A stretch of 64,000 nt of DNA, from the NCBI GenBank assembly GCA_950022655.1, contig OX465583.1, forward strand, positions 71,497,152 through 71,561,151, written 5' to 3'. This DNA is from Alentia gelatinosa. Taxonomy: Eukaryota > Annelida > Polychaeta > Phyllodocida > Polynoidae. The position numbers and the translations under genes were made by a program. The notes beneath the pieces were generated by a model. That model worked only from the letters and a program-made list of their open reading frames with translations. It searched no databases and was not told where the DNA came from. This document shows positions 41,895-53,262 of this stretch, piece after piece (position 1 is the first letter of the stretch; each line of letters starts with the position of its first letter).

Positions 41895-42256
41895 AAGCCC
41901 GGTTCCCACTAAGCGATTTTGGGTCATTCAGAGGGCACCCTTCGCCGACTATCAGCCAAAATTTCTAGGAATCATCAAGTGGGAATGCAAAATGGCAAAA
42001 TCATCAGCAACTATTGTCCTACCCCCCAATGTTCGGGCTTGAGTCTTGAGTCTGGATTCCCTCTGAAAAGGGCACCAGTTTTTTGCAGTTCAATTTCAAT
42101 GTCTGAAATATATCAAGGCATTGTCACTGACCCCCTGCTGTGACCTAGACTGAGTCGCCCACTATGCCCATCCTACCTGCTGTGCGACTGCCGTTTCATA
42201 CGATTATACCCAGCAGTAGTCTCAGGGGCAGGAATCGTCAAGTGGGAATGGGCCTT
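41895..42256. mobile_element. TA-flanked MITE with CCCGGTTCCCACT ends
   Basis: TA at 41893-41894 and 42257-42258. The left end AAGCCCGGTTCCCACTAAGC and the right end CAAGTGGGAATGGGCCTT are inverted. A second internal AATCATCAAGTGGGAATGCA shows partial tandem growth of the end. It resembles families A and G in end structure (GCCCG...TCCCAC). Confidence 0.75.
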
Positions 42257-42481
42257 TATGACAAGAACTCATCCTATGAAGGACCAGGAGAATGGGCCTT
42301 TACTAGAGGAGATCTCGTCAACTAGTCAAAGAGGAATGATCTTGAGGGCAGCTCCTCGATGAGCCTGGATAAAGGTGGCCTTAGACAGAGACAGGGAACA
42401 GCTAATGATCCACGTGATGTATTGCATATGAGCAGAGGGTCGTTAAATAACTTATTCCAGCGAAAGGACAGTGTACAAGAG

Positions 42482-42670
42482 GGTGGTTTTGCCCTACTAG
42501 ATTCAGGTCAACTATAGACTATAGACCCGTCCCTTGGCACTATCAACACTATGTAAAGATGTCAGGGTGAAGGTCGTGGTTTACTTTGAATGCAGTCCTT
42601 GGCTGCAATGCCTTCTTTATTCCTTATATACGGCAGTGAAGGCAGAGGGACAATTCCATGCAGCCAAAGA
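42482..42670 (+). repeat. Uninterrupted copy of the repeat split at 22557
   Basis: ATTCAGGTCAACTATAGACT to GGTGAAGGTCGTGGTTTACT matches 22420-22525, and GCAGTGAAGGCAGAGGGACA, then ATTCCATGCA, matches 23850-23880. Here the two parts are contiguous, serving as the empty-site reference. Confidence 0.65.
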
Positions 42671-42849
42671 GACCTCGTTGGAGGGTTGTCGTTTAATAAT
42701 ATTCTCATTCAGCTGACCAAAGTCGGGGTGCTCGCAGTGCGTTGGCGTATCCTGGTTCTGGAGGGACACACTCGGGACTAACAGAGTGCGGGTATGATGT
42801 TAAGTATTTTATATTAGTCTATTAGTGGCATCGACAGTTTTTGTTACTT

Positions 42850-43205
42850 GCCAGTTCACAAAGTGTTTTATAATGTACCCCCAGACTCAGACTGGGAGTA
42901 CCTACGTACCTTAAAACGCACGGTGTGAACTGCAAGTTTCTCCAACTAATCTGAGACTGGAGGTACCTCATGCACACCCAGTCGCAAGCGTTTTTGAATA
43001 TCAGACCTGTTTGATATTTGGTAACGCTAGTCTGACACTGGGCGTACTGATATACCTTCAATCTCAAGCGATCCAGTCGCAAGAGTGGTGGTTCACACAC
43101 ATATTTCGCCTACCTTGCGACTGAGCGTACCTCAAGTTTCAAGCGCGGTACCTTCAGTCTGAGACTAGAGGTACCCGCTCGTAAGTCGGACAGTGTGAAC
43201 TGGCC
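42850..43205. mobile_element. MITE with CCAGTTCACA ends
   Basis: Left GCCAGTTCACAAAGTG and right CAGTGTGAACTGGC are inverted. The interior repeats GTCTGAGACT, GGTACC and CTTGCGACTG boxes in mirrored order. A second partial copy starts at 63849. The interior half-site CACGGTGTGAACTGCA suggests tandem or nested growth. Confidence 0.7.
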
Positions 43206-43573
43206 TCATGCTTGGAACCCACTGAGCTTCTGACACACCACGACAAGCGTTCCAACATGCTTCTGACACAGAATCCTGACATGCTCCTGACATGAGTGCC
43301 ATGTTGAAGGCCTTTCGACAAGATCGAACAAGATCCCTTTATCGTACGGACTAGACTGTGTCAGCATTCTCTACTACATGCCAGCTAAGCACATTCCCTT
43401 ACACCTTCATATCATTTGCGTTGGTGCACCTCTTATGTTGTTGCATGTGTCAGTACCATGGTCTCCTTTTAATTTCTGAAAACCCGTTCTGGCACACTGT
43501 GGCACACTGCAAAATGCATACCTTATGGTTCAGTACGTGCATAGCTAAAGCCGGGGACCCACTGCTTGCGGTG

Positions 43574-43868
43574 CACCCCTCTCATAGGATCTCACACTCT
43601 TTAAGTGGTATTCTGTACAAGGTTCTCACTATGCTCTGTGGGAGAAGAATTCTTAACAAACTAGGCTTAGAGCCTTGAGAATCCACTGACCTGCCTCCCG
43701 TGCTAAACGCATACATCAGAATCCTATAATGATGCCACCTAGCGGGAATACTTTGTGCCAGTGGATTCTCAAGGCTCTAAACCTAGTTCGTGAACTTCTC
43801 CCATAGAGCGCAGTGAGAACCTTGTACAGATTATGACTTAGAGAGTGTGAGATCTTATGAGAGGGGTG
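43574..43868. mobile_element. Family F hAT-like MITE, copy 3
   Basis: CACCCCTCTCATAGGATCTC to GAGATCTTATGAGAGGGGTG, 295 bp, inner arms GGCTTAGAGCCTTGAGAATC / GATTCTCAAGGCTCTAAACC. The 8-bp flanks TTGCGGTG and CGGGATAA do not match, so the insertion site was rearranged. It is nested in a MITE-like region with GGGACCCACTGC and GGAACGCACTGAG ends. Confidence 0.8.
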
Positions 43869-43894
43869 CGGGATAAGCCTACCCTCTACCATGT

Positions 43895-44115
43895 GTAACG
43901 TCAGGAACGCACTGAGCTCCCAACACAATATGACAAGTGTTCCGACACACTACGACACAGAATCATTTAACATTCTGACACAGTAACGATGCAGTAATTT
44001 AGTTTCGTACTCTGACATTCTATGAAGCCGAATATATCCACATTCCGACAAGGTTATGATGGAGGAATTTTGTTTCGTAGCCATTTAGTTAAGCACCAAA
44101 CCCACTGCTGCGATT
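43895..44115. mobile_element. Fragment of a G-like MITE (CCCACT/GACACA type)
   Basis: GGAACGCACTGAGCTCCCAA, AGTGTTCCGACACACTACGA and AACCCACTGCTGCGATTGAA resemble 43208-43345 and 56740-56910. The ends are not well defined. Confidence 0.45.
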
Positions 44116-44370
44116 GAACCTGTAGATCAAGTGAGCAACTATTTGTCTAATGATTTCTCCACATTGCCACCTATAGCACTGCATATGTCAATACCTCCCT
44201 CATTAATTATGACCGCGTATAATACCAACCAGCTTTCACTAGGAGATCTGGTCTGAACATAGGTGAATGAACGGTTAAAAACTTTTGATGGTGAAAGTGA
44301 TGCTGTTGATAATTCTAGTGTTGTTGCTCGTCATGTTAGTCGTCATATAGAGAAACAGGGAGGGTCACCA

Positions 44371-44680
44371 GGCACCTGTTTCACTAGTTTCGTGAGGTGT
44401 CTAGATGTCGTGTAGATGGTGTGTCCGGTTTCATAAGAACTAGAAATTAGAATTCATTTTGTCCATTCTTGTTTGCACTGTTGGTGCCGCTTTTCATGCC
44501 TGTCTAACACTTTTGTCACGAAACTAGTGGAGCAGGTCCATAATGTGTAGATTTGTCTAAATCTTATGTTTGGGGTCTGTCTTTTCCTAAGGGCAGCTAC
44601 TTGTGTTCTCACGAAGCTAGACAACCCCAATGTCTGTATGGTGTCACAGACATGTCACGAAACTAGTGAAACAGGTCCCT
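44371..44680. mobile_element. Family M MITE, copy 1
   Basis: Left GGCACCTGTTTCACTAGTTT, then CGTGA, and right TCACGAAACTAGTGAAACAG, then GTCC, are near-perfect inverted repeats. The interior has CTTGTTTGCACTGTTGGTGC and GTCTAACACTT boxes. Copy 2 is at 61327-61623. Confidence 0.8.
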
Positions 44681-44814
44681 GGAGACTAAGATAAACTGAC
44701 ACAGCCAGCCGGTCTACTGTCGCCTCTCCTCGTGCCGTACACTCAGCAAACACGCAGCCGTGTCCTGCATCGTCCTCCCGAACAGCCTCAATCGATCCCG
44801 GACCTGACCTGGAC

Positions 44815-45330
44815 AGTTCCAGCAGCTCCGAGCAGCTCCGAGCAGCTCCGAGCAGTTTTTTGTAGCTCCGAGCAGCTCTGAACAGCCCAAGGCAGCCCTT
44901 AGCAGCCTCATTCCACTTCAGACCTGACTCACGCAGTTCCGAGCAGTTCTGAGCCGCTCTGAACAGACCCAAACGGCCCTGAAATAGTGCTGCGCAGCTT
45001 AGAGCAGCCAAAAGCTGCCAAGACAGCTCCGACTGAACTGAACCGAACAGCTCCGAGCAGCCCAGGGCCGGTCCAAGCAGCTCCGACAGTTCCTGAGCAG
45101 CTCCGAGCAGCTCCGAGTCGCTTAGAACAGCCTCAATCCACCCTGACCTGCCAAGAGCAGCTCCGAGCAGCTCCGAGCAACACCGAGCAGCTCCGAAAAG
45201 CCCCGGGCAGCTCCGAACAGCTCCGAGTCGCTCCGAACAGCCTCAATCGACCCAGACCTGCCAAGAGCAGCTCCCAGCAGCTCCCAGCAACACCGAGCAG
45301 CTCCGAAAAGCCCCGAGCAGCTCCAAGCAG
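44815..45330. repeat. 10-bp minisatellite (GAGCAGCTCC)
   Basis: GAGCAGCTCC units with GAACAGCTCC, GAAAAGCCCC and ACAGCCTCAA variants, partly organised in a higher-order repeat of ~125 bp (CAGCCTCAATC...CCTGCCAAGAGCAG). Leu/Ala/Ser-rich open frames are artefacts. Confidence 0.85.
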
Positions 45331-45369
45331 TCCAGATTGCAGCTACCTGCAGCTCCTAACTCCAAGCTC

Positions 45370-45785
45370 CTAGCTACGCTCCTCAAAAGTGCTCATATCT
45401 CACTAGAGAATCGCCTCAAAGCAGACCTCCTCTGACCTGCTCACCTATTTCTGACAACTCCGAGGTGCTCTGAACCTCTCGCCTCAGCCTAGATATAATC
45501 CCCTGGCCACTGCTCAGGCTCTATCGGGCCATTAGAACGGGTCGCCTGTGTGAGGGTCACTGAATGAGGTGTATCTATGGCTCTATCAGTGTCGATGGGG
45601 AGTTTAGGAGTATACCGTCGGCTTTCCCGCCATTTGGACTCGGCGTCAAGGGGTCTGTGGCCCCGGAGACTGCACGTGACCTCGTTAAGGTCACTATATA
45701 GGACGCTGAGTGTTTCAGGCGCAGTTCAGGGAATTGGAGAAACCAGTTAGAGCAGGTAGACTGAATACACTTACCATAGCAACGT
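45370..45785. other. Spacer, nothing recognised
   Basis: No gene or element supported. Confidence 0.35.
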
Positions 45786-45789
45786 GTTA

Positions 45790-46222
45790 TCCGCTTTCTT
45801 CTCTCTCTCTCTTTCTCTCTTTCTCTCTCTCCCTCTTTCTCCCTCTCTCTCTCTCTCTTTTTCTCTCTTTCTCTCTCTTTCTTTCTCTCCCTCTATTTCC
45901 CTCTATCTCTCTTTCCTTCTCTCTTTCTCTTTCTTTATTTCTCTTTCTTTCTCTCTATTTCTATCTTTCTTTCTCTCTCTTTCTTTCTCTCTCTTTCTTC
46001 GTTTCTCTCTCTCTTTCTGTCTCTGTCTCTCTATTTCTCTCTCCCTTCCTCTTTGCGTTTCTCTCTCTGTCTCTCTGTCTCTCTTTCCCTCTCCCTCTTT
46101 CTTCCTCTCTCTCCTTTTCTTTCTTTCTCTTTTTCTGTTTCTTTCTCTCCATTTCTCTTTCTTTCTCTCTCTCTCTCTTTTCTTTCTCTCTCTGTCTATC
46201 TCTCTGTATCTGTCTCTCACAC
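45790..46222. repeat. Pyrimidine tract (CT/TTC low complexity)
   Basis: About 430 bp of almost pure C/T with CTCTCT and TTTCTC units. The Ser/Leu/Phe-rich frames on the plus strand and Arg/Glu/Lys-rich frames on the minus strand are composition artefacts. Confidence 0.95.
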
Positions 46223-46600
46223 CACAGAGAGTGATTGCTTGTTCTGCCAGGAAATTGCAATAAGTAGACTAGGGACAACCACTATTTTCTGATTTCTTGC
46301 CTTTCTATTATCTATAGATAACCGTGAGACAGGCTAAAACCCTTTTATGGCCACAACCATAGCATAATAGCCTTGTGCCGTATATTAGCACAGCTTAAAG
46401 TCACCTATAGGCCGACCTAGGGGACGAGATATTTCCTGTCTTTCAAAGGCCTTGAAACTCCATACACTAGTAATAACCACAGACTCCATACACTGGTAAT
46501 AAACTTGAGATTTCTGTGGCCTTTCTGCAGCGTAATCTAGAACCATACACGTCTTTATCAAATGTGTAGTCGATACACGGTCCTTGTATCCAATGGTGTC

Positions 46601-46757
46601 GGTGGGTAATAAATGCAATATTGACTGGTTTTCTAAACGAGTGACTGTAATCAGCTCTTGGTTGACGAGGTAGTATCCTCGCTATCGCTCAGATATTACT
46701 ACGCGTCAACTACTGGGATTCACTCGTATACAAAAAAAACATCATTATTGTGTATTT
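46601..46757. mobile_element. C-type hairpin, copy with ACTGGT ends
   Basis: The outer arm GGTGGGTAATAAATGCAATA, then TTGACTGGTTTTC, pairs loosely with AAAAAAAACATCATTATTGT, then GTATTTAC. The centre is GGTTGACGAGGTAGTATCCT...CAGATATTACTACGCGTCAA. Confidence 0.7.
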
Positions 46758-46979
46758 ACACTCAGTTGTATATTGCTCGTTAGTCCTTTGATTCTGATTA
46801 TTTCTTTCACATGTTTGTTTAATAGTTTTTATTGGCATCATAGTTCACATAACAAATACATGATTTTCAACTTGGTGTCTAACATTGCATATGAATTATT
46901 ACGTGCGTTTGAAACCTTGCATCATGTCAATAAATACGTCATCCAGAGTAATGTGTTTGGCAAACTATGCAGGAAAATA

Positions 46980-47265
46980 GAACAAACTAGGGGCAAATGG
47001 TATGATCATCATTTATGAATGAGCGTGGTACTTTAGATGAAAAACAATTAGAAGGTTTGGATTATATGTTCAGTCTATGGGTCAATTTCTGCAACCCACT
47101 TGCACCCAGCAAAATTGGTTATGTCTAGGATCCTTTCCCATCGTCACAGTGTTAGAACGCAGATTGTGAAGGGTTACCTTTTTTCCTTTTCTCAAAGTCG
47201 ATGTGACCATTCTAACCTATTGGCAACGTATATGGGCGTGTGGCCCACGCTCAAATAGTTCGTGG
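46980..47265 (+). repeat. NADAR-element 3' repeat, with last codons of the domain
   Basis: AACAAACTAGGGGCAAATGG, then TATGATC, translates as NKLGANGMIIIYE and stop at 47016-47018, matching the end of the NADAR remnant (LGANRMFIIDE and stop). The downstream match then continues (CACTTGCACCCAGCAAAATT, ACGCAGATTGTGAAGGGTTA) to a terminal stem-loop GGGCGTGTGGCCCACGCTC. Upstream sequence does not match NADAR, so the copy is truncated. Confidence 0.7.
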
Positions 47266-47269
47266 CAAT

Positions 47270-48005
47270 GTTTCAGTCTGTAATAAGACGAAAGCTTTTT
47301 GCCTCTTAATTCCTTTGCCAAAGCAACAAATGGAACAAGTCTTCAGTGTGTGAAAATTGTTGCCGGGAGAATATTGGCTTAAGCGCACATATATAGATCC
47401 GTGTACAACTCTGAGAAAAATAGCACAGCTGACCGAACTAAAAGCCTGCATTGTAGAAGAAATATCACAGCAGATTAAACTAAGAGCTTGCTTTGACGAT
47501 GTAAATACCAACAGTATCCGTCTGTGTTTTCAATATATACAAAAAGAGTAACAGTGTACTGCACAGGGTTCAGTATACAATTTATATTGCACAGGGAGCA
47601 GCAGTATGTAACTATAAGATATACTTTATGGGTATATAATAAATATATATATACCTATCCTATTTAATGCTGGATACTTTTTGTCTTTCCCATTACAATA
47701 CTGAGGTCTCATATACAAGGATACCTAGGGAAGGTATATCAAATTCATAACCATATAGAAGTGACGTTTCCTTTCTAACAATTTTATACTCTACAGATAC
47801 TTTTTAAGACATCCGGAGGAATTCGTGTAAGTCATACATGGATTATGATACAATGATTCTCTAATTCAATTAGTTTATCTCGCACATTCCTATTATCGTG
47901 ATTATGGTAAAATTTCACTAGTACATTATATATGCCATAGGTTCATATTGGTTTTATATAAAGCCCTCTGACACTCCAGACGATTTTGTTGTTCTATTAG
48001 GGTTA
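47270..48005. other. AT-rich spacer, nothing recognised
   Basis: No gene or family is recognised. The plus-strand frame 47357-47551 has no known motif. Confidence 0.3.
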
Positions 48006-48009
48006 TGTT

Positions 48010-48690
48010 TCTCTAAAGTGGGATTCGTGTATCTCACAGAGTGTTTGTCCGAGACAAATCTTGCTGAGATTCTCTATTGGAACACAACCTCCCCGTCTAA
48101 GTGATAGGGTTTCATTTTCCTGAGACAAGCATTTTCCCTGCAATTGTCAGCGACGATTACCCCTAACGAGGTACAGAGATTCTTATTCTAAACTCGTTTG
48201 AAATTCATAGGGGCATGTTGTTGAGACAAACAGGAAACCAACAAAGATGATCACATGCTTTTCACCTCTCACCTCAAGGGTACTTATAGGGTTCATGGAC
48301 GCCTTGAGCCCGGGACGATTTGAGCTCTCGACGTCTTGAGCCTCTCTCTGGACGCCTTGAGCCTACCCCGTTTTGGTGGCTTTGAGCCTCTAGATGTAAA
48401 ACCTTCGAAAAGTGCACTTATACTGGTTTGTAGTCATATATACTCAGCCTTAACCTTTACGCAACCCTATTCTAACCCTAAACCGCCAATCGGAACTAAA
48501 ATGGGGTAGGCTCAAGGCGTTCACGGGTAGGCTCAAGGCGTCCACGTTTTCGCGCTGACAGGAGGCTCGGTAAAAGGCTCAAGGTGTCCAATTCCCCTTG
48601 AGTCTCAGGGTGCGTGATCACTGTGACTATGTCCGAGATTATGTACCAGGTATGTTTTACTGCTATATCAAAGGCCATCCTTCTCATACC
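48010..48690 (+). repeat. Dispersed repeat related to 2428-2860, split by an insertion
   Basis: GGGATTCGTGTATCTCACAG, GTTTGTCCGAGACAAATC, CCTGCAATTGTCAGCGACGA and CACCTCAAGGGTACTT match 2435-2725. After the insertion at 48286-48599, GAGTCTCAGGGTGCGTGATC continues the match to 2735 onward. Confidence 0.75.
48286..48599. mobile_element. Inserted ~310 bp inverted-repeat element
   Basis: Left AGGGTTCATGGACGCCTTGA, then GCC, and right GGCTCAAGGTGTCCAATTCC, then CCT, form ~23 bp inverted ends. Two or three further GGACGCCTTGAGCC boxes on the left mirror GGCTCAAGGCGTCC boxes on the right. The paralogous locus at 2719-2747 (CTCAAGGGTATTTGAGTCCC) lacks the element. CTT on both borders may be a short target duplication. 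Confidence 0.75.
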
Positions 48691-48879
48691 ATGTCTATGT
48701 GGTGTGGGAAGTAAAAGAACTCTCGCCTCGGTAAATGTATACGGGTGAGATTTCTACCTGAATTCACCACATAGATTCGATCACCACCCTCGTGGTGTAA
48801 AAGAACCTTGAGAAAGTCTGGAAAGGACCTATAATGGTTGACTGGACATAAAATCAAATCGACAAACAAACAAACAAAC

Positions 48880-49440
48880 ACCCGTCTCAGGTACATTAGT
48901 CTCTATGTGTAAATCCCGCTAAAATTGCATTGTCTGAGACAAGGAGAAAGACGTGAAGTACATCCATCTCAGGTACAATACTCTCTACATGTGAATCTCG
49001 CTAAAGGAGAATTGTCTGAGACTAGGGGAAAGGTGTGAAGTACACCCGTCTCAGGCACATTAGTCTCTATCTGTGAATCCCGCTAACACTAAAGGAGAAT
49101 TGTCTGAGATAAGGGAAAAGGTGTGAAGTACACCTATCTCAGGTACATTAGTCTCTACATGTATGTAAATTCCGCTACAGGGGAATCTTCTTAAACTAGG
49201 AAAAAGGTGTGAAGTACAACTGTCTCAGGTACATTAGTCTCTATGTGTGAATCCCACTAGAGGAAAATTGTCTCCATGTGAATCCTGCTTGGGGGAAGGT
49301 GTGAAGTATACCCGTCTCTGGTACATGAGTCTCTATGTGTGAATCCTGCTTTAGACTAGAGGCACGTTGTGAAGTACACCTGTCTCCGGTATGTTAGTCT
49401 CCACGTGTGAATCCTACTTTACATCTATAGCGGCACACCC
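48880..49440 (+). repeat. Diverged 80-84 bp tandem array
   Basis: GTCTCAGGTACATTAGTCTC and GAAGTACACCCGTCTCAGG recur about seven times, with TGTGAATCCCGCTA and AATTGTCTGAGACAA boxes. It shares GTGAATCCC and GTCTGAGACA with the 82-bp satellite at 1-330. Confidence 0.85.
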
Positions 49441-49444
49441 TGAG

Positions 49445-50105
49445 TACTGCAGAACAAAGGCAGCCCTGGAGTAGAACACAAAGGGTATGTTGTATGTTAG
49501 GCAGGGCCTGGAGGAAGGAACCCGACCTGACAACAAAGGCCACAGAGGCAGCAGACACACTATTCATACAGCACTAAGGGGATTAAAGTGAAACAAAGGG
49601 ATTGATTAGGAGAGTGTGCATCATTCATTAGTAAGGTTATGGGAATACCCGAACAGGTGCATTTCTATTACCTGTTCTTTTCAGGGGTAGGTTTGTAGGT
49701 GTTGGGTTGTTTATATGTGGACAGAGGGAATAATTAAGAGGGAATGATTAAGCCTGTCTCACCTGTACCCAAACTACCTTAGGTGTGAAGGAAACAACCG
49801 TAAAGGAAGAGTTTATGATATAATGTTGACATGTTGATAGATTCCATATCTGATGTATTTGCGATGTGAAATAGTGGAGTGTCATGCCGTTATATAATGA
49901 GAAGATTTTTTTTCTGAAGCTTTTCTCCTGGAGGATTGCCATATGAAAGCATGTGCTTTCTATCTTCCCGGCTATCCATCTTACTGAGATATGTTAATGA
50001 GACAGATACAAAGACTTTAGATTTGTATGCACGTCCACAATGAAGGAATTACAGCCTAAACCTGCACTTAGACATGCAGTTGAATATAGGTGTAAAGATG
50101 TATCG
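49445..50105. other. Spacer, nothing recognised
   Basis: No gene or element supported. Confidence 0.35.
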
Positions 50106-50111
50106 TATTCA

Positions 50112-50495
50112 CAGACGATAATAGAGGGGTTTTTTTTAGACAGGCAGCCGTAAACCACGAAAGGTTGACGCGTCGTAATACACGAGCTTTAGTGAGTATA
50201 TTACGACGTCAACCTCGAGTGGTTTACGGAGCTGCCTATCGACAAAACCATCGTTTTTTGTATTCATTATCCATCTTCTCAAATAAATTAAACCTAGGAA
50301 TTGTCCTGTTAAAGGGTATATCAATAGGGACTATTATACTTTGCTCTATAGCAGAAAGGGACTATTTTCCCGGATACAATGGGTTTGGGGCCGAATACCA
50401 AGGATTTGAATCCGTATACCACAGCTATGGTTATTTCAAATAATGGGGAATGGTTCGCTGATTCCAGATACATTCTCAATGGGGACTTTGGATAT
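50112..50495 (-). mobile_element. C-type hairpin element, copy 3 (reversed)
   Basis: The hairpin comes first (GACAGGCAGCCGTAAACCAC / GTGGTTTACGGAGCTGCCTA with AGGTTGACGCGTCGTAATAC and TATTACGACGTCAACCTCGA at the centre). It is followed by CATTATCCATC, ATAGGGACTATT, GCTCTATAGCAGAAAGGGAC and CTCAATGGGGAC. This is the reverse complement of the layout at 770-1166 and 54570-54960. Confidence 0.75.
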
Positions 50496-50504
50496 CATGG
50501 ATAA

Positions 50505-50795
50505 TATCAAGAGACGTCACGAGTTTGAGTCTGAGTTTATTTATTCCACGCATTTTGTTGGCGCCATAATTTCACGAGTCGAAGACGAGTGATATTACGG
50601 AGCCAACAAAATGAGTGGCATAAATAAGCTCAAACTCAAACGAGTGGCGTCTAGATTTTATCCTACCCGGTTCCTATATATTTTCAGTATCAGAAAGTAG
50701 TGGCATAAACAACACTTTATGTCACACCCGTGAAATAAACAAATTCCATGTTAAGCCTATGGCGTTTTTTATTAGGGGTAGGATAATATAATCTA
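50505..50795. mobile_element. Family E two-module element, copy 3
   Basis: The hairpin module is 50510-50655 (GAGTTTGAGTCTGAGTTTAT / AATAAGCTCAAACTCAAACG; centre TTTCACGAGTCGAAGACGAG). The inverted-repeat module is 50662-50795 (TTTATCCTACCCGGTTCC to TTAGGGGTAGGATAATAT) with AAGCCTATGGCGTTTTTTAT. Confidence 0.7.
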
Positions 50796-50799
50796 GGAG

Positions 50800-51420
50800 C
50801 CCCTGCCCCTCTGACCACCAGGATCTACCCGCCTCATACGCACCTGCCTTTAGATGTTTTGTACAAAACCTACGCTTTCAGAGTGGAACCCCGCAGTGAT
50901 ACCAGCAGTCTCCTAGCAGATCGTTCGTGGCGCTAGTGCTTACTAATCTCTAGCTCGCTCAACTGAACGCTTATTCCCTGGGTATACACTAAAGACATTA
51001 GAGACCAGCCAACAATTCAGATTCAAAACAAAGCACCTGTCAAAAGCTATGAAACTCAAACAACTCACATATTGTGAGTTGGGAAATATAGGAATTGTTA
51101 AATGAGCTTGACAGACAATGCAGCTGTTTCCTTTTCAGCTCTAAACAGGTTTATGATGTCTGAATCTACAGTTTATTAGACTGCCCCTTCCCATGAGCAA
51201 ATGTGTTATGTTGCCAAACAAAACCCTGCAACATATGAGGTGCATTCCACTGAAGAAATTAATCCCTAAGACTAAGTCTGACTTGACATAGCAAATAACA
51301 AAAACGACTGTACATCATTTACAATTGAGTATATGCATCTCTATTTACAAGTAGAACACAGAATACTTCCTAAAGTACTCCGAATCTAGGATATTTGTAT
51401 GACTGGTGTATGGGGCAGAT
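50800..51420. other. Spacer, nothing recognised
   Basis: No gene or element supported. Confidence 0.35.
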
Positions 51421-51424
51421 TCTT

Positions 51425-51710
51425 CATATCACCCCTGGTATTTTTGTCCCATAGGCTTAACGTTGGAAACTCGTTCTCCATGCCCTTAGGGATAGTGTAG
51501 TCCATTCTCCATGGTCTATATCCTGTGTGTTGTCCATTCTTTTACTGTATACAGGGGTGAGATAAACACAGAAAGCAACTCGTTTTGGTCATATTCATCG
51601 TTCTCCAACTTTTTTGGATGCTAGGTGATATTCACTCGGCTGTCGCTTCGTGCATATCACTCCACATCAAACTCTTGGAGAACAACGACTTTGACCAAAA
51701 CCTTCTTTTC
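51425..51710. mobile_element. Family D two-module element, copy 2
   Basis: Module 1 is 51427-51565 (TATCACCCCTGGTATTTTTG to CAGGGGTGAGATAA). Module 2 is the hairpin 51570-51705 (TCGTTTTGGTCATATTCATC, then GTTCTCCAAC, against TTGGAGAACAACGACTTTGA), with central ATTCACTCGGCTGTCGCTTC. It is close to copy 1 at 24181. Confidence 0.7.
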
Positions 51711-51714
51711 CATT

Positions 51715-53210
51715 CCTTTATTTATAGTGGATCCGTTTAGGCTAGCAGGCCTGTCTTCATTCTGGCAAGTTGTATAACATCTTAGTGGTTAAATATGATT
51801 CTTTCTAACTATAAAAGCAGCCATTTTCGGCTGACTGTACATGCTTACTGCATGTCATTACGGGGGCTTGTTGGTTTCTTCTTTAGTCCCAAACAGGCAG
51901 GTCGGTGCAGAGATACAAGTAGCCGCAGGAAGTAGAGCGCAGGATCTCTGCTAGGAGAGTGGATACCAGCGCAAGCCAAAAGTCGTCTGCTCAGAGATGA
52001 CCCTGACATTGGAGAGTGGAGAGCGGCGGGTGTTGAGGCAGGCTTTATGAAGGCCTTCACCGTGTCAGGTATTCATCCCAGGGGGAGAAACTGGCCGAGC
52101 TTCCAGCAGAATGCACCATCTTCAAGTCCCTGCGGGGAGTGACTTCCGCTACAAGGTCCCTCATTAAAACAAGGTCATTATGCATGCCTCGAGTAGCCCC
52201 ACATCCGTGCCATGTCAGTGAGTATACACAATACTGACTGGTTCCAGATACTAAAGTGAAACTAGGTTCCGGTGAGAGAAAGTCAAAGTTACGAGGTAAG
52301 GCTCGGGAATATTACTATAAACCTATAGGCGAAAGTCTCACTTTTACTGACCAGGAGTACAAATTCCGTTCGTCACTGAGTGACGAAAGAATATCCATAC
52401 GTTCCTCTGTACCATGTGACCACTCATTCTACTATTTGGTGAGTTGTAGAATGGCATTTTTAATGATTTCTAGGTATATGATAATTAAGAGACACAGTGA
52501 GTGTAACTGAATTCCATCTGTTCCTCAATGTTTTGGTCAGAAATATTCACCTCATTCTTCGAACTCGGTGAGTATTTCTGACCAAAATATCTTTGAACAG
52601 ATTCCATTCAGTCACACTAACTATGTCTCTATATATTACTGCCAAAAGCCTTGGCCGTGGGTAGTAACTTTTCCAAGCCTTACCGAGTCTAAAATTCACC
52701 TAAAGGGGTGTCGTAGCTTTTGTTTAGTCCTCAAATATAGTCAAATTCTGTAATGGTATTGTAATAATCAGCAATTTTGTGGTAAAGGTCTTGCTTGGGA
52801 TTAATGATAAATGACCCTGCACACACACAGACTAAGCCCCGCTCACCGATTAAGATCCCATATACTACGATTTTGTACTTTTTCCCTTATCGGTGGCCTC
52901 AGATCTCTAAGAAAATCGTAAGTCAGTCGTTCAGTGTGGGCAGAATTTACTCCCGATTAACTCCCACAAATTACCACCACCCCCATCTATAAATCCAGCT
53001 GTGATGGTCGACGCCCTGCGCAAATTCGCCTGAGACTAGCTTACGATTAAGGGAGTTAATCAGTGGGAACAAAATCGTACAGTATGTTTCCCACTTTAGG
53101 CATATCATAGTTTATTGGGAGCACAGTGGACGCTGGGTCTTAAGGTGGGGGGAGGGGGTGTCGTAGGAATTCCGATGAAAAATTATATTGAGTCAGGAAA
53201 ATTTAGTAAT
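51715..53210. other. Spacer with a partial MITE-like palindrome
   Basis: A loose foldback around 52850-53110 contains ATTTACTCCCGATTAACTCC and TTACGATTAAGGGAGTTAAT. A second foldback around 52440-52625 pairs GTGAGTGTAACTGAATTCCA, TCTGTTCCTCAATGTTTTGG with ACCAAAATATCTTTGAACAG and the following ATTCCATTCAGTCACACTAA. No coding motif is recognised. Confidence 0.4.
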
Positions 53211-53213
53211 AGA

Positions 53214-53262
53214 TCAGAAAAGGGTCTTCATGTGTAATCCTAGATTATTCAACAGACCGCAG
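53214..53262. repeat. Family J right-end fragment
   Basis: AGAAAAGGGTCTTCATGTGT, then AATCCTAGATTATTCAACAG, is the right terminus of J without the rest of the element. Confidence 0.6.

Noticed and set aside
45710..46263. Membrane-like Ser/Leu/Phe-rich protein
   Set aside because: It is a translation of a C/T tract. The apparent hydrophobic helices come from composition.
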